Shown here in pieces: positions 43,755 to 53,000 of a stretch of DNA of 64,000 nucleotides. The notes under the pieces were generated by a model that searched no databases, had not been told where the DNA came from, and saw nothing but the letters and a program-made list of their open reading frames with translations. How positions within the stretch are numbered: position 1 is the stretch's first letter; every line of letters starts with the position of its first letter. Source of the DNA: Alcanivorax sp. 24 (lineage in GTDB: Bacteria > Pseudomonadota > Gammaproteobacteria > Pseudomonadales > Alcanivoracaceae); NCBI RefSeq assembly GCF_004360225.1, contig NZ_SNUA01000002.1, positions 62,001-126,000 on the forward strand, given 5' to 3'. The translations under genes and the position numbers were made by a program.

Positions 43755-46628
43755 TCAGTTTCCGGCAACGATCACACGGACCGCTTCCAATTGCACCCGC
43801 GCCTGGTCCAGATAAGCGGCCAGGGCCCGGGTCTGCGTTTCCAGGAACTCGATCTCTTCGTCACGCACTGCCGGGTTCTTCTCGCGCAGTGCTTTGAGCC
43901 GGGCCAGCTCCGCTTGCTGATGGCGGTTCATCGCTTCGCGGGCGCTATTGATATGCTCTTCCGCTGCTTCCTTGGCCCGGGTTTCATTGGCGCGCAGCAG
44001 TTTTTCCAGTAACGCTTTCTGGCTGCCCACCACCTTGCGGGCCAGCGGTTTTTCCAGTTTGTGGCATTGCCGGCACAGACCCGGGAAGTCGATGGCCTGG
44101 GACAGATCGCGCCCCTTGGGATCCAGCAGATGGCGGATCGTCACCGTCGGCAGGAAGCGGTCCAGCTGCAGATGCCGGGGGGCGCTGCACGACACCGTAT
44201 AGATGGTTTCCACCAGCAGGGTGCCGGCGGGGATTTTCGGATTCTTGAGCAGCGCCACCGAGGCTTTGCCCCGGGTTTCGGTAAGCAGGCGATCCAGCAC
44301 CCCGGTGACCATCGGGTGCTCCCAGGTCAGAAACTGCATGTCATCCCGGGCGATGGCGGTGCCGCGCTGGTCGGTGACGGTGATGCCTTCTTCCGGCAGG
44401 CCGGGGAAAGGTTCGCGCAAATGCGGTGCCGGCTTCAGTACCCAGGCGTGTTCGGAATGATCTTCCTGGTCGACGCCGTAGTGTTCGAACACCTCGCCAA
44501 GGAACGCCATGGGGGTTTGCTCGTCTTCCCGGGCCAGTTGATCGCGCAAGCCGTCGGCCTGTTCTCGGTCGCAGGACGCCATTTCCAGCAGGCGGTCCCG
44601 GCCTTCCTCCAGACGCTGGCGCAGCTCATCGGTGACCTCCCGGGTCCGTGCCAACAGGGAGGAGACCTTGGCATCGTCGGCCGGGGCACGCAGGGCCTGT
44701 TCCAATGCTTCCCCGCAGCGCTGGCCTATCTCGTGACCGGCGGGATTGGTGTGCTCGAACGCCCCCATGCCTTCGTGGTACCAACGGAACAGGACTTGCT
44801 GTGCGTGGGCCTGAAAATGCGGCACGTGAATCTGAATGGTGTCGGTCTGGCCGATGCGGTCCAGGCGACCGATGCGTTGCTCCAGCAAGTCCGGATTGCG
44901 CGGCAGATCGAGCAGCACCAGATGATGGGCGAACTGGAAGTTACGGCCTTCGGAGCCGATCTCGGAGCAGATCAGGGCCTGGGCGCCGTCCACGTCATCG
45001 GCGAAAAAGGCGGCGGCGCGATCCCGCTCGATCAGGTCCATATCTTCATGGAACACCGCCAGATTCAGTCCCAGCTTGTAGCCGCAGTGGGCGTGCAGGT
45101 CGATGGCGGTATCGCGGTGCGCGCAGATCACCAGCACTTTTTCACCACGATGCTGCTTGAGGAACTGCTCCAGCCAGTCGGTGCGCGGGTCCTCGGCGCA
45201 CCAGCGATCGTCCCGGTAGGCGGTCTCCGGATACAGAGCCAGCTCCAGATCCTCGTCCTCGTCAATGCGATAGGCATCTGGCAAGGGCAGCGGATAACCC
45301 TGAACCCGCCGCTCAGGGAAGCCGGCCACATTGTGCCGGGTGTTGCGGAACATCACCCGGCCAGGCCCGAAGCGGTCCAGCAACTCGCCAAGAATGGCGT
45401 CACGGCGGCTTTCGTCGATGTCTTCGCCGGGCAGCCAGTGGGCGGCACTTTCGCGCAGCGACGCCGACCAGCTGGGTTCGTCATGCAGGGCGCCAGCCAG
45501 TTCCGCAACCTGCCGATACTGCTGCTGTTCCTCGATGAAGGCGTCCAGGCTCGGGTAGCGGTCCGGGTCCAGCAGGCGCAGGCGGGCAAAGTGGCTTTCC
45601 AGCCCCAACTGCTCTGGTGTGGCGGTGAGCAACAGCAGACCGCGGGCCTGACGTGACACCTGTTCCACCCGGCTATAGGCGGTGGAGGGCTGTTCCGGGC
45701 TCCAGGCCAGGTGGTGGGCCTCGTCCACCACCAGCAGGTCCCATTCCGCTTCGGCCAGCAAGTCGATATCGCAGCCTTCCAGGAAAGTGGTGCTGCACAG
45801 GACCAGTTGTTCGGACAGAAAAGGATTGTCCTGGGTGGCCGATTCCTGACCGGTTTCCTCGGCGATGATATCCGCCAGCATGTTCTTGATGCTGGCGGCG
45901 CTGGAGGCACCGAGCGCCTCCAGGCGGCTTTCATCGAAAATGCTGAAGCGCAGATTGAAGCGCCGTGCCATTTCCACGAACCATTGATGCACCAGGGCAT
46001 CGGGCACCACCACCAGCACTCGCTGCGCGCGCCCGGTATAGAGTTGCTGATGCAGAATCAGGCCCGCCTCGATGGTTTTTCCCAACCCGACCTCATCGGC
46101 CAGCAACACCCGCGGTGCGTAGCGGCGCGCCACCTGCTCGGCGATATACAGCTGATGACCGATCAGATCGATACGGGCGCCACGCAGCCCCTGCAGGGGA
46201 GACCGTTCGCTCTGGGCCTTGGCCTGCAGCGCCTTGATGCGCAGTTCGAACCAGCGATTGGAAGAGAGCTGGTTGGCCAGCAGGCGTTCCTGAGCACCAT
46301 TGAGGGCCAATTGATGGCCGAGATGGGACTCGGGTACCGGCTGCACATTGTCCGGCTGATCCACCGGATGGGCGTGATAGACCAGCAGCCCGTTGAGGTC
46401 ATTGACCGCCTGAACTTTCAGTTCCAGGCCGTCGTCGGTGGTCAGGGTCTCGCCCACATCGAAGGTGACCCGGGACAGGGGCGCGTTGTTTTTGGCGTAG
46501 GTCCGCTCTTCCTCCACCGCCGGATAGCTCACGGTGACCAGGCGGTAGTCCACCTCCTTGATCACGCCGAGGCCCAGCTCGGTTTCGGATTCACTTAGCC
46601 AGCGTTGCCCGGGAACAAATTCGGTCAT
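43755..46628 (-). CDS. rapA: RNA polymerase-associated ATPase RapA
   Basis: This 957-residue Swi2/Snf2-type ATPase has N-terminal Tudor-like domains (about 1-110). The first RecA lobe has Walker A ADEVGLGKTIEAG (about 178-190) and VVDEAHHLAW; the second lobe has GSEGRNFQFAHHLVLLDLPRNPDLLEQRIGRLDRIGQ (motifs V and VI). A long C-terminal domain follows. RapA recycles RNA polymerase by remodelling post-termination complexes. Length and layout match E. coli RapA (968 residues). Confidence 0.96.
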   Translation of the reverse strand: MTEFVPGQRWLSESETELGLGVIKEVDYRLVTVSYPAVEEERTYAKNNAPLSRVTFDVGETLTTDDGLELKVQAVNDLNGLLVYHAHPVDQPDNVQPVPESHLGHQLALNGAQERLLANQLSSNRWFELRIKALQAKAQSERSPLQGLRGARIDLIGHQLYIAEQVARRYAPRVLLADEVGLGKTIEAGLILHQQLYTGRAQRVLVVVPDALVHQWFVEMARRFNLRFSIFDESRLEALGASSAASIKNMLADIIAEETGQESATQDNPFLSEQLVLCSTTFLEGCDIDLLAEAEWDLLVVDEAHHLAWSPEQPSTAYSRVEQVSRQARGLLLLTATPEQLGLESHFARLRLLDPDRYPSLDAFIEEQQQYRQVAELAGALHDEPSWSASLRESAAHWLPGEDIDESRRDAILGELLDRFGPGRVMFRNTRHNVAGFPERRVQGYPLPLPDAYRIDEDEDLELALYPETAYRDDRWCAEDPRTDWLEQFLKQHRGEKVLVICAHRDTAIDLHAHCGYKLGLNLAVFHEDMDLIERDRAAAFFADDVDGAQALICSEIGSEGRNFQFAHHLVLLDLPRNPDLLEQRIGRLDRIGQTDTIQIHVPHFQAHAQQVLFRWYHEGMGAFEHTNPAGHEIGQRCGEALEQALRAPADDAKVSSLLARTREVTDELRQRLEEGRDRLLEMASCDREQADGLRDQLAREDEQTPMAFLGEVFEHYGVDQEDHSEHAWVLKPAPHLREPFPGLPEEGITVTDQRGTAIARDDMQFLTWEHPMVTGVLDRLLTETRGKASVALLKNPKIPAGTLLVETIYTVSCSAPRHLQLDRFLPTVTIRHLLDPKGRDLSQAIDFPGLCRQCHKLEKPLARKVVGSQKALLEKLLRANETRAKEAAEEHINSAREAMNRHQQAELARLKALREKNPAVRDEEIEFLETQTRALAAYLDQARVQLEAVRVIVAGN

Positions 46629-46715
46629 GGATGTGCGATCGCCTGGATGATTGTGGGGGCGGGCGATTATACGGGTTTGTGGCGCCGTCTTCGATGCGTG
46701 TCGGTGAAAAACGGA

Positions 46716-47510
46716 TCAACCGCCGCCGTTCCCGCCCGCCTGTGTCCCGAACCACTGTGCCGTCGCCTCATCGGCGGGGAAATATTGCTCTATACGTAAT
46801 TCTTCCATCACCACGTCCACGGCGGTGCCGAAACTGGCCAGGGTGGAGAAGGCGTTCAGACGTTGCCCGCCGATATTGAGCACCAGTGTCAGCATCGGGT
46901 CCGTACTCACCGGCATGTCCACTGGAATCCGGCTGAGATCGGCCAGCGTCGCCAGACGACGGTGCAGGCGGTGCAGCACCGGGTCCGGTCGCGCATGCAG
47001 ATCGCGGCGCAGATGGCGCAGCAGAAACGACGCCACCACCGGCCAGTTCTCGATGAACGGGCGGAAGCCGTCGGGATGGAACGCCAGTTCCATGATGTTG
47101 GTGGTCTCCGGCAACGGCCCGCGCTCCGCCACCATGGCCGCGACGATGCGGTGCTGGGCCGGATTGGCCAGCAGCAGATTCCAATGCGCGTCCAGCACCA
47201 CCGCCGGATAGGGCAGGTGGTTCTCCAGCATCAGATTCAGCGCCTGCCGTACCGGAGCCATGGCGGGCTCGTTCAGGCGGGTTTCGCCAAACGCCGGCGG
47301 ATGGCCGGCGGCGGTGAGCAGGTAATTGGTTTCCCTGAGGCTCAGATCCAGCGCCCCGGCCAGCCGTTTGAGCATGTCCGCGCTGGGGCGGGAGCGGCCA
47401 TTTTCAACAAAGCTCAGATGGCGACTGGAAACGCCGGCGTTATTGGCCAGTTCCAACTGGCTGATGCGCCGGGTGCGGCGCCAGTCCGCCAGTATCGTAC
47501 CTGCCTGCAT
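46716..47510 (-). CDS. XRE-family regulator with MmyB-like ligand domain
   Basis: This 264-residue protein has an N-terminal helix-turn-helix (about 8-62; RRISQLELANNAGVSSRHLSFVENGRSRPS) and a C-terminal MmyB-like/MLTR ligand-binding domain (AMAPVRQALNLMLENHLPYPAVVLDAHWNLLLANPA). This family may bind fatty acids or small aromatics; the effector here is unknown. ATG 47510 has GGAGGTAATC upstream, and that ribosome binding site lies inside a perfect palindrome (47514-47530), which suggests autorepression. It is divergent from the four-helix membrane protein at 47591. Confidence 0.88.
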   Translation of the reverse strand: MQAGTILADWRRTRRISQLELANNAGVSSRHLSFVENGRSRPSADMLKRLAGALDLSLRETNYLLTAAGHPPAFGETRLNEPAMAPVRQALNLMLENHLPYPAVVLDAHWNLLLANPAQHRIVAAMVAERGPLPETTNIMELAFHPDGFRPFIENWPVVASFLLRHLRRDLHARPDPVLHRLHRRLATLADLSRIPVDMPVSTDPMLTLVLNIGGQRLNAFSTLASFGTAVDVVMEELRIEQYFPADEATAQWFGTQAGGNGGG

Positions 47511-47513
47511 GTG

Positions 47514-47543
47514 ATTACCTCCGAGGTAATTGTTTTGATTACC
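47514..47543. promoter_or_regulatory. palindromic operator in divergent promoter
   Basis: ATTACCTC-C-GAGGTAAT (47514-47530) is a perfect 17-base palindrome. A further half-site GATTACC lies at 47537-47543 and GTGATTACC overlaps the left arm. It covers the ribosome binding site of the XRE regulator and lies 60-77 bases before the divergent gene, so one protein could control both. Confidence 0.65.
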
Positions 47544-47590
47544 CCTGGCGGGGATTCTGACTCTATCAGAAACCACGAAGGAGAAGGATC

Positions 47591-47989
47591 ATGCCCTGGC
47601 AATCCTTGAAATCCGCACTGCTGTTCAATGCTATTGTCTGCGCCGTGTTCGGCGTGCCCCTGGTCACCGCCGGCGCCTTCTTCGCCGGTCTGGCCGGTGC
47701 CCATGCCGGTGCCATCCCGGTGTGGCTGGCCACCGCCGCCGGTGCCGCGCTGCTGGTGCTGGCGATGGATCTGGCCTGGGTCGCCACCCGCCGTCCGATC
47801 CCGCGTCTGCTGGCACGCCTGCTGACCCTGGCGGACGCCGCTTTTGTCGTCGCCATGCCAGTGGTGATGCTGGTGGCTTCGCCCTGGCTCTCCAATATCG
47901 GTCAATTGCTGTTGGCGGACCTGGTGCTGATCACCGCGTTCTGCGTGTGGTGCCAGTGGCGGGGCCTGCGGCAGCCGGCGCATGCCTGA
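47591..47989 (+). CDS. four-helix membrane protein, putative regulator target
   Basis: This 132-residue protein has four hydrophobic segments (about 8-33, 40-62, 75-95 and 100-120) and short polar ends. I do not recognise a family. AGGAGAAGGATC gives a strong ribosome binding site. It is divergent from the XRE regulator with a shared operator, so it is the likely regulated gene; its substrate or role is not visible. Confidence 0.78.
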   Translation: MPWQSLKSALLFNAIVCAVFGVPLVTAGAFFAGLAGAHAGAIPVWLATAAGAALLVLAMDLAWVATRRPIPRLLARLLTLADAAFVVAMPVVMLVASPWLSNIGQLLLADLVLITAFCVWCQWRGLRQPAHA

Positions 47990-48048
47990 TGGGAGCGGCG
48001 GTGGCTGAACGCCACCGCCCGCTGTTTGGTGGAAGGGAACAGACCGCT

Positions 48049-48190
48049 TACACGCAACACGCCGGCACGCTAACTCGCCAGTCGTGGCTCGTGAGCGCAG
48101 GGCCACCCTATTGCTCCCGTAATGGGAACTACACAGCCGTTGTGGGAAGCGAGCTTGCTCGCGAATCGGCGTGCCAGCGTGTTGCGTGTA
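48049..48190. mobile_element. 142-bp inverted-repeat element
   Basis: Terminal arms of 22 bases (48049-48070 and 48169-48190) match at 21 positions; each contains TACACGCAACACGC and GGCACGC. The interior carries a REP arm (TGTGGGAAGCGAGCTTGCTC). There is no coding capacity. It looks like a small MITE-type element distinct from the GGTTCATCGCGG elements. Confidence 0.65.
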
Positions 48191-48330
48191 GGCGTGACAG
48201 CGAATTGTAGGACAGCGATGGTTACCGGTGGCGGTGTTTCTGCTGCTGGAACTGGTAATGACGGCAATGCTGGCGGCTGTCGTGTGGTGACCGCTATGCT
48301 GAAGGGCTCTTAACCTCACGAGGCCCGGTC
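48191..48330 (+). other. gap before zinc-ribbon gene
   Basis: 140 bases between the inverted-repeat element and the zinc-ribbon gene (the whole gap 47990-48330 has no gene). TATGCT at about 48294 could be a -10. Nothing else is seen. Confidence 0.3.
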
Positions 48331-48513
48331 ATGGCCGATATCCTGCCCTTCAAGAAACCGGCGAAAAAGAAAGCCGCCAACAAAAGTCTGTGCCGCCATG
48401 GCTTCCATAAATGGGTGGTGGCGAAGGACACCACTTTCGATTCCAAGCAGGGACGTCTGGTCACCCTTTACCGGTGCCAGCGTTGTGGTAAGACAAAAAC
48501 CGAAGCGCGCTGA
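48331..48513 (+). CDS. small zinc-ribbon-like protein
   Basis: This 60-residue basic protein starts MADILPFKKPAKKKA and has CRHGFHKW (Cys, His) followed by LYRCQRCGKTKTEA (CxxC). These four ligands could bind one zinc. It resembles a conserved small protein of Pseudomonas and relatives with the same MADILPFK start. CGAGGC precedes the ATG. Nucleic-acid or ribosome binding is plausible from charge and size but not shown. It lies 32 bases before the hydrolase gene. Confidence 0.75.
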   Translation: MADILPFKKPAKKKAANKSLCRHGFHKWVVAKDTTFDSKQGRLVTLYRCQRCGKTKTEAR

Positions 48514-48545
48514 GGAGGCCCCCTCCCGGCGTGGGGAGAAAGGGG

Positions 48546-49421
48546 ATGAGCGAAGCACAATGGGTACGGATCGATAACGGGAAGGGCTATTCGGTGCCGG
48601 TCACCTGGGTGTCCGGTGGCGGCCCGGTCTTTCTGGTCATGGGTGCCCTCGGCGTGGCCGCGCCCTTCTACGACAAACTGGTGGCGGAGCTGGCCGCGCA
48701 GGGCTGGTCGGTGGCGCTGATGGAGCAGCGGGGCCTGGGCAGCAGTGCTCTGCGTCCCTCGAGACGGCATAACTGGAGCTTTCGTGACGTCGTCGAGGAC
48801 GACGTGCCGGCGGTGCTGGAGTGGATCGCCAGGGAGGCGACGCGGCAGCCGGTTTACCTGTTTGGCCACAGCCTTGGCGGCCACTATGCGGCGATGTGCG
48901 CGGGTCTCTACCCGCAGCGTTTCGAGGGTATCGTCATGTGCGCCTGCGGCAGCCCCTGGATCACCGCTTATCAGGAAGCGGACCGCCGCCGGGTGCAACG
49001 GCTCACCCGCCTGATTCCGTTGTGCCACTTGCTGTTTGGCTATTACCCCGGTGACCGCCTCGGTTTCGGGGGGCGGGAGGCGCGTGGCGTGATGAGTGAT
49101 TGGCGTCACCTGGCACTGACTAATCGTTATCGGCTGGGGGCCGATGACCGCCGGGTGGATCAGTCGCTGGCGGATTACACCGGCCCCGCCTTGATGCTGC
49201 GTATGGAGAACGACCCTTTTGCGTCCGCCATCGCGGTGGATTCGGTGTTACGGCGTTTTCAGCGTCATCGTCCGGAGGAACAGGTGCTCAGCGCCGGGGA
49301 ACTGAACGACAAGGCGGACCATTTTCGCTGGGCAAGGCGGCCGGCGGCGGTGGTGGCGCGTCTGGCGCGGTGGCTGGAGGAGGAAGGTGTCGGACGTCGG
49401 ACGCTCGACGTCGAACGCTAA
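48546..49421 (+). CDS. alpha/beta hydrolase
   Basis: This 291-residue protein has VFLVMGALGVAAPFYDKLV (oxyanion region), nucleophile Ser in LFGHSLGGHYAAM and a distal Asp in RMENDPFAS. The catalytic His is probably in KADHFRWARRP. The substrate is unknown. ATG 48546 has GGGGAGA upstream. The last residues (RRTLDVER) and the stop are encoded by the left end of the repeat block at 49391, so the natural C-terminus may have been altered by the repeat. Confidence 0.85.
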   Translation: MSEAQWVRIDNGKGYSVPVTWVSGGGPVFLVMGALGVAAPFYDKLVAELAAQGWSVALMEQRGLGSSALRPSRRHNWSFRDVVEDDVPAVLEWIAREATRQPVYLFGHSLGGHYAAMCAGLYPQRFEGIVMCACGSPWITAYQEADRRRVQRLTRLIPLCHLLFGYYPGDRLGFGGREARGVMSDWRHLALTNRYRLGADDRRVDQSLADYTGPALMLRMENDPFASAIAVDSVLRRFQRHRPEEQVLSAGELNDKADHFRWARRPAAVVARLARWLEEEGVGRRTLDVER

Positions 49422-49930
49422 AGTCAAAACCCGGGGCCGCGCGACGGCCCGAAGGGTGACCGCCATGGACGGCGCTCATAAAAAAGGTTCATCGCGGTTT
49501 AGAAGGCCACGGCGCTTCAATCATGGGCGCGGGTCTGTAACGGAAGGGGCTACCAGCCGCTCTATTCGCCAGCAAGCGGGTCGCCCACAGATCATGCCAC
49601 GAAGCCGCTGTGGGAAGCGGCCTTGGCCGCGAATGCCCTGGGTCGTTGGCGATTCGCTTGCGAGCAAGCTTCCCACAGCGGCTTCGTAGCATGATCTGAA
49701 TGGATGTCTTCGAGGTAACCGAGCAATAGGGGGCTCCTTTGCTCTCCTGGAAAGGTTTGTCGTTGTTGGCGTCCGCAACGCGGTGGTTCACTCGAATCGG
49801 GGCTGCACGGAGCCCCCGCCGGAGCGACCCTTCCCGCCAAACCGCGATGAACCATAAAAAAGCGTTGCTTAGTGCCTGCCAGGGCGTTGGGTCTGGTTTT
49901 GCATTACCGGCGTCCGGCGTCGCGCGCCAA
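49391..49930. repeat. outer repeat enclosing element copy 4
   Basis: It carries the same flanks as 14426-15285, in the same orientation: CGCTAAAGTCAAAACCCGGGG and GACGGCCCGAAGGGTGACCG on the left; TTAGTGC, TGCCAGGGCGTTG, GGTTTTGCATT and CGGCGTCCGG on the right. It lacks the 74-bp tandem unit. Bases 49854-50034 beyond the inner element hold only the right flank and the leader of the TPR gene. Confidence 0.65.
49486..49853 (-). mobile_element. TIR element copy 4 (368 bp), inverted
   Basis: It begins GGTTCATCGCGGTTTAG and ends CAAACCGCGATGAACC, flanked by the exact octamer ATAAAAAA on both sides (49478-49485 and 49854-49861). Read on the minus strand it aligns with copies 1-3: GGGTCGCTCCGGCGGGGGCT at 49810-49830, a REP pair in the middle, then GGTAGCCCCTTCCGTTACAG and CATGATTGAAGCGCCGTGG. 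Relative to the shared outer flanks it is inverted compared with copy 1. Confidence 0.8.
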
Positions 49931-50034
49931 ATCTGAGACCACCTTCCCACAATGAACTGCCGCATACGGTGCGGTTCTCGTCTCGCACGGCTAACATGTC
50001 CCTCTTTTTTAAAATGGCAAGGGGAGAGGGGAGC

Positions 50035-53000
50035 GTGCAGCAGGGAGTCACCGAAACCACGGATGCGTTGTGGCAAGCGCGCCAAAAGTACCAGCAGGGG
50101 CTGTACCGGCAGACCTTCGATATTTTGTGTCGCGAACACGGCGAACCGGCCCGATGGCGAGACCCGGAATTGCAATTGCTGGGCGGCCGCACGCTGAACC
50201 ATCTGGGCCGCTCCCGCACCGCCCTGGCACTGATGCAGCTTGCCTGGCGCGGCGCGCCTGAGCGGCCGCGCCAGCGTTATTATCGCGGGTTCCAGTTGCT
50301 CGGCCGGCGCGGGCCCTGGGCGGCTCTGCGTTTCATCCACCAGCACGGCGAGATCCTGTGCGAGGACGACCCCCATCTGCAGGGGCTGTGGCTCGGCCAT
50401 TTCGCCACGCTCTACAGCATCTACCGCGATTGGGAACGCAGCCACGAATTCCTTGAACGGGCCCAGGCCCTGCATCCGGGCTCCTCCTGGCTGGCGCTGG
50501 AACACGCCGTCATTCTGCAACGGCAAGACCACTATCCGGAAGCAATGACGGTATTGGAACCGTGGTTGGCATCGCCCACGCCGCCGCGTCCGATGGTGGC
50601 CGCCGGGGCTGAGTTGCTGTTATTGCTGGATCGCCGCGACGAGGCCCTGGCGCTGCTGGCGGAACAGGCTCCGCGACTGGAATCCGTGGACCTGTGTCTG
50701 CGCCGTTATGATCTGTTGCTGGAAAACGGTGAACGTGGGCCCGCCGCCGAGGCGTTGCAACGGGCCCGCTCGTTGGTGCCGGAACTGCCGGGCACCGTGG
50801 ACCGGGAACTGGTCTATCGGGAGTTCGAGCTGCACTACGAGCGCGGCGAGCTGGATCAGGCGCTGCGGGCGGCGGATGAGCTGAAGGACCCGTTCGTGGT
50901 CAGTGTCCGCGAAAGCTTGCGCGAACGTCGGGATCAGCCGGCGGAGGCATTGCTGCCGGTGGCGTTCGTGCGCCAGCACCATATGACCTGCGCCCCCGCC
51001 ACCTTCGTGGCGCTGGCCCGCTACTGGGGGCACCAGTTCGACCACCTGGAAGTGGCGGAGCAGATCTGTTACGACGGCACGCCGGCCTCCACCGAACGGC
51101 GCTGGATCAGCGAGCTGGGTTGGCATGTGCGTGAATTCGAGATGGATCACGACATCATTCGGACCCTGGTGGATCGGGGGGTGCCGGTGGCGCTGTCCAC
51201 GGTGGAGCCGGGCAGCGCCCATATGCAGGCCATTGTCGGTTACGACTTGCGCAAGGGCGTGTATAAAATCCGTGATCCTTTTTCGCCGCTGATCAGCGAA
51301 ATGCTGATGGACGGTGCCGCCAAACGCTACGCCGCCACCGGCCCGCGCTGCATGGTGATGGTGCCATCGGATCAGGCCGGGCGGCTGGATGGCATCGAAC
51401 TGCCCGCGGCGCGGCTTTACGACCATTACCATGATTTGCAATTGGCGTTGGAACGGCACGACCGGTCCGCGGCGGTGACGGCGCTGGAACGGTTGCGCCA
51501 GGAAGGCTCCGAGCACCGGCTGGTGCTGTGGGGGGAGCGCAGTCTGGCCGCCTATGATCACGACGCCCCGGCCTCGTTGAAGACCCTGGACGCGCTGCTG
51601 GAACGCTATCCGGAAGACCTCAATTTGATCGCCTCGCGGGCCGATATGCTCGGCGAACTGGGCCGGTTCCAGGAGCAGCGTATCTATCTGCGTGAGCAAT
51701 TGGAGGCTGGCCACAGCCACCCGCTGCTGATTCAGACGCTGGTCCATGCCCTGCGCCATGACTATCGAGTGGCGGAGGAAACCCATCAGTGGCTGGAGCG
51801 CTTGCTGCGCCTGGAACCGACCCGCGCCACCGCGTTGTATTCCTTGGCCGGGCTTAACTGGGACGAGGGCAAGCGCGAACAAGCGTTTGAGTTGTACCGC
51901 CTTTGCGCTTGCCTGGAAGACAAGGTGGAGCGCTACGCCCAGAGCTACTTCAAGGCAGCCCGCTTTCTGCGTCAGACCGACCAGGCCCTGGACTGGCTGC
52001 GTCGCCGGGCCGACCGGCTCGGGCCGTTGTCCGCCGATGCCCGGGTGACGCTGGCGTTGATGCTGGAGCAGCTGGATCTGAGCCGCGAAGCCGGGGAGGT
52101 GTTCGAGCAGGCGCTGAACGAGCATCCGCGCAATGTCTGGCTGGTTAACGAAGCGCTGATTTTCTATCAGAGCCGGTCCGATCTGGAACGGGCCCGGGTG
52201 TTGCTGGCCCAGCGCCGCGACGATCTGCCGGAAGCGATGGTGCTGGAGTTCGAGGGGGATATCGCCCGCCAGGCCGGAGACCTGGAGCAGGCGAGTGTTC
52301 ACTTCCGGGCGCTGCTGGCGCTGCGGCCGTTCCACACCGGCGCGCTGCGCTTCGTTGCCGGACAACTGCGACGCGAGGACAGCCTGGAGGCGGCGCTCGC
52401 GTTCATCGACCGCCAGGGCAGCCTGAATCCTCATGATTATGGTATTCGCGGCGTTAAGCTCGACTTCCTTGAAGCACTGCCACCGAGCCAGCGCTGGCCG
52501 CAACTGGAGGCCCTGGCGGCGCAGGCCGGGGACGACAGCCGGGTGGCCCGGGCAATGGCCGATTGCGCCCTGGAGCGCGGCGATTACGCTCAGGCCCTGC
52601 GTTTCGCCAGCAGGGTGCTGGCGGAAGCCCCGGACGACCATCGGGCTCTGGTGATCAGCGCGCGTGCCCATCTGCTGGCCCAGGACAATGACGCCGCGGC
52701 CCGGGCGTTCCGTGCCGCTATCCAGGCCAGTGTGGATCGGCCGGATGCCTTCCACGGGTTGCTGGAGTGCTACCCGGACGTGGCCGCCAAGCGTGAGGCA
52801 CTGAGCTTCATTCATCGGCAACTGCTGGAGCAGGTGACCTTCGGTGACGGTGTGCAGGCCTTCGTCGAGCTGGCCCGCCGCTTTCTCACGGATGAGGAGG
52901 TGGCGGCGTTCGTGGACCAGGTTATCGCGGAGCGCCCGGACCTGTGGCAGAGCTGGCTCGCCGCCGCCCATTTTCATCGCGATGTACGCCATATGGACCG

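Noticed and set aside
14639-49853. Integron or attC-type cassettes
   Set aside because: The repeated ends are inverted rather than direct, the interiors are non-coding, and no integrase is present.
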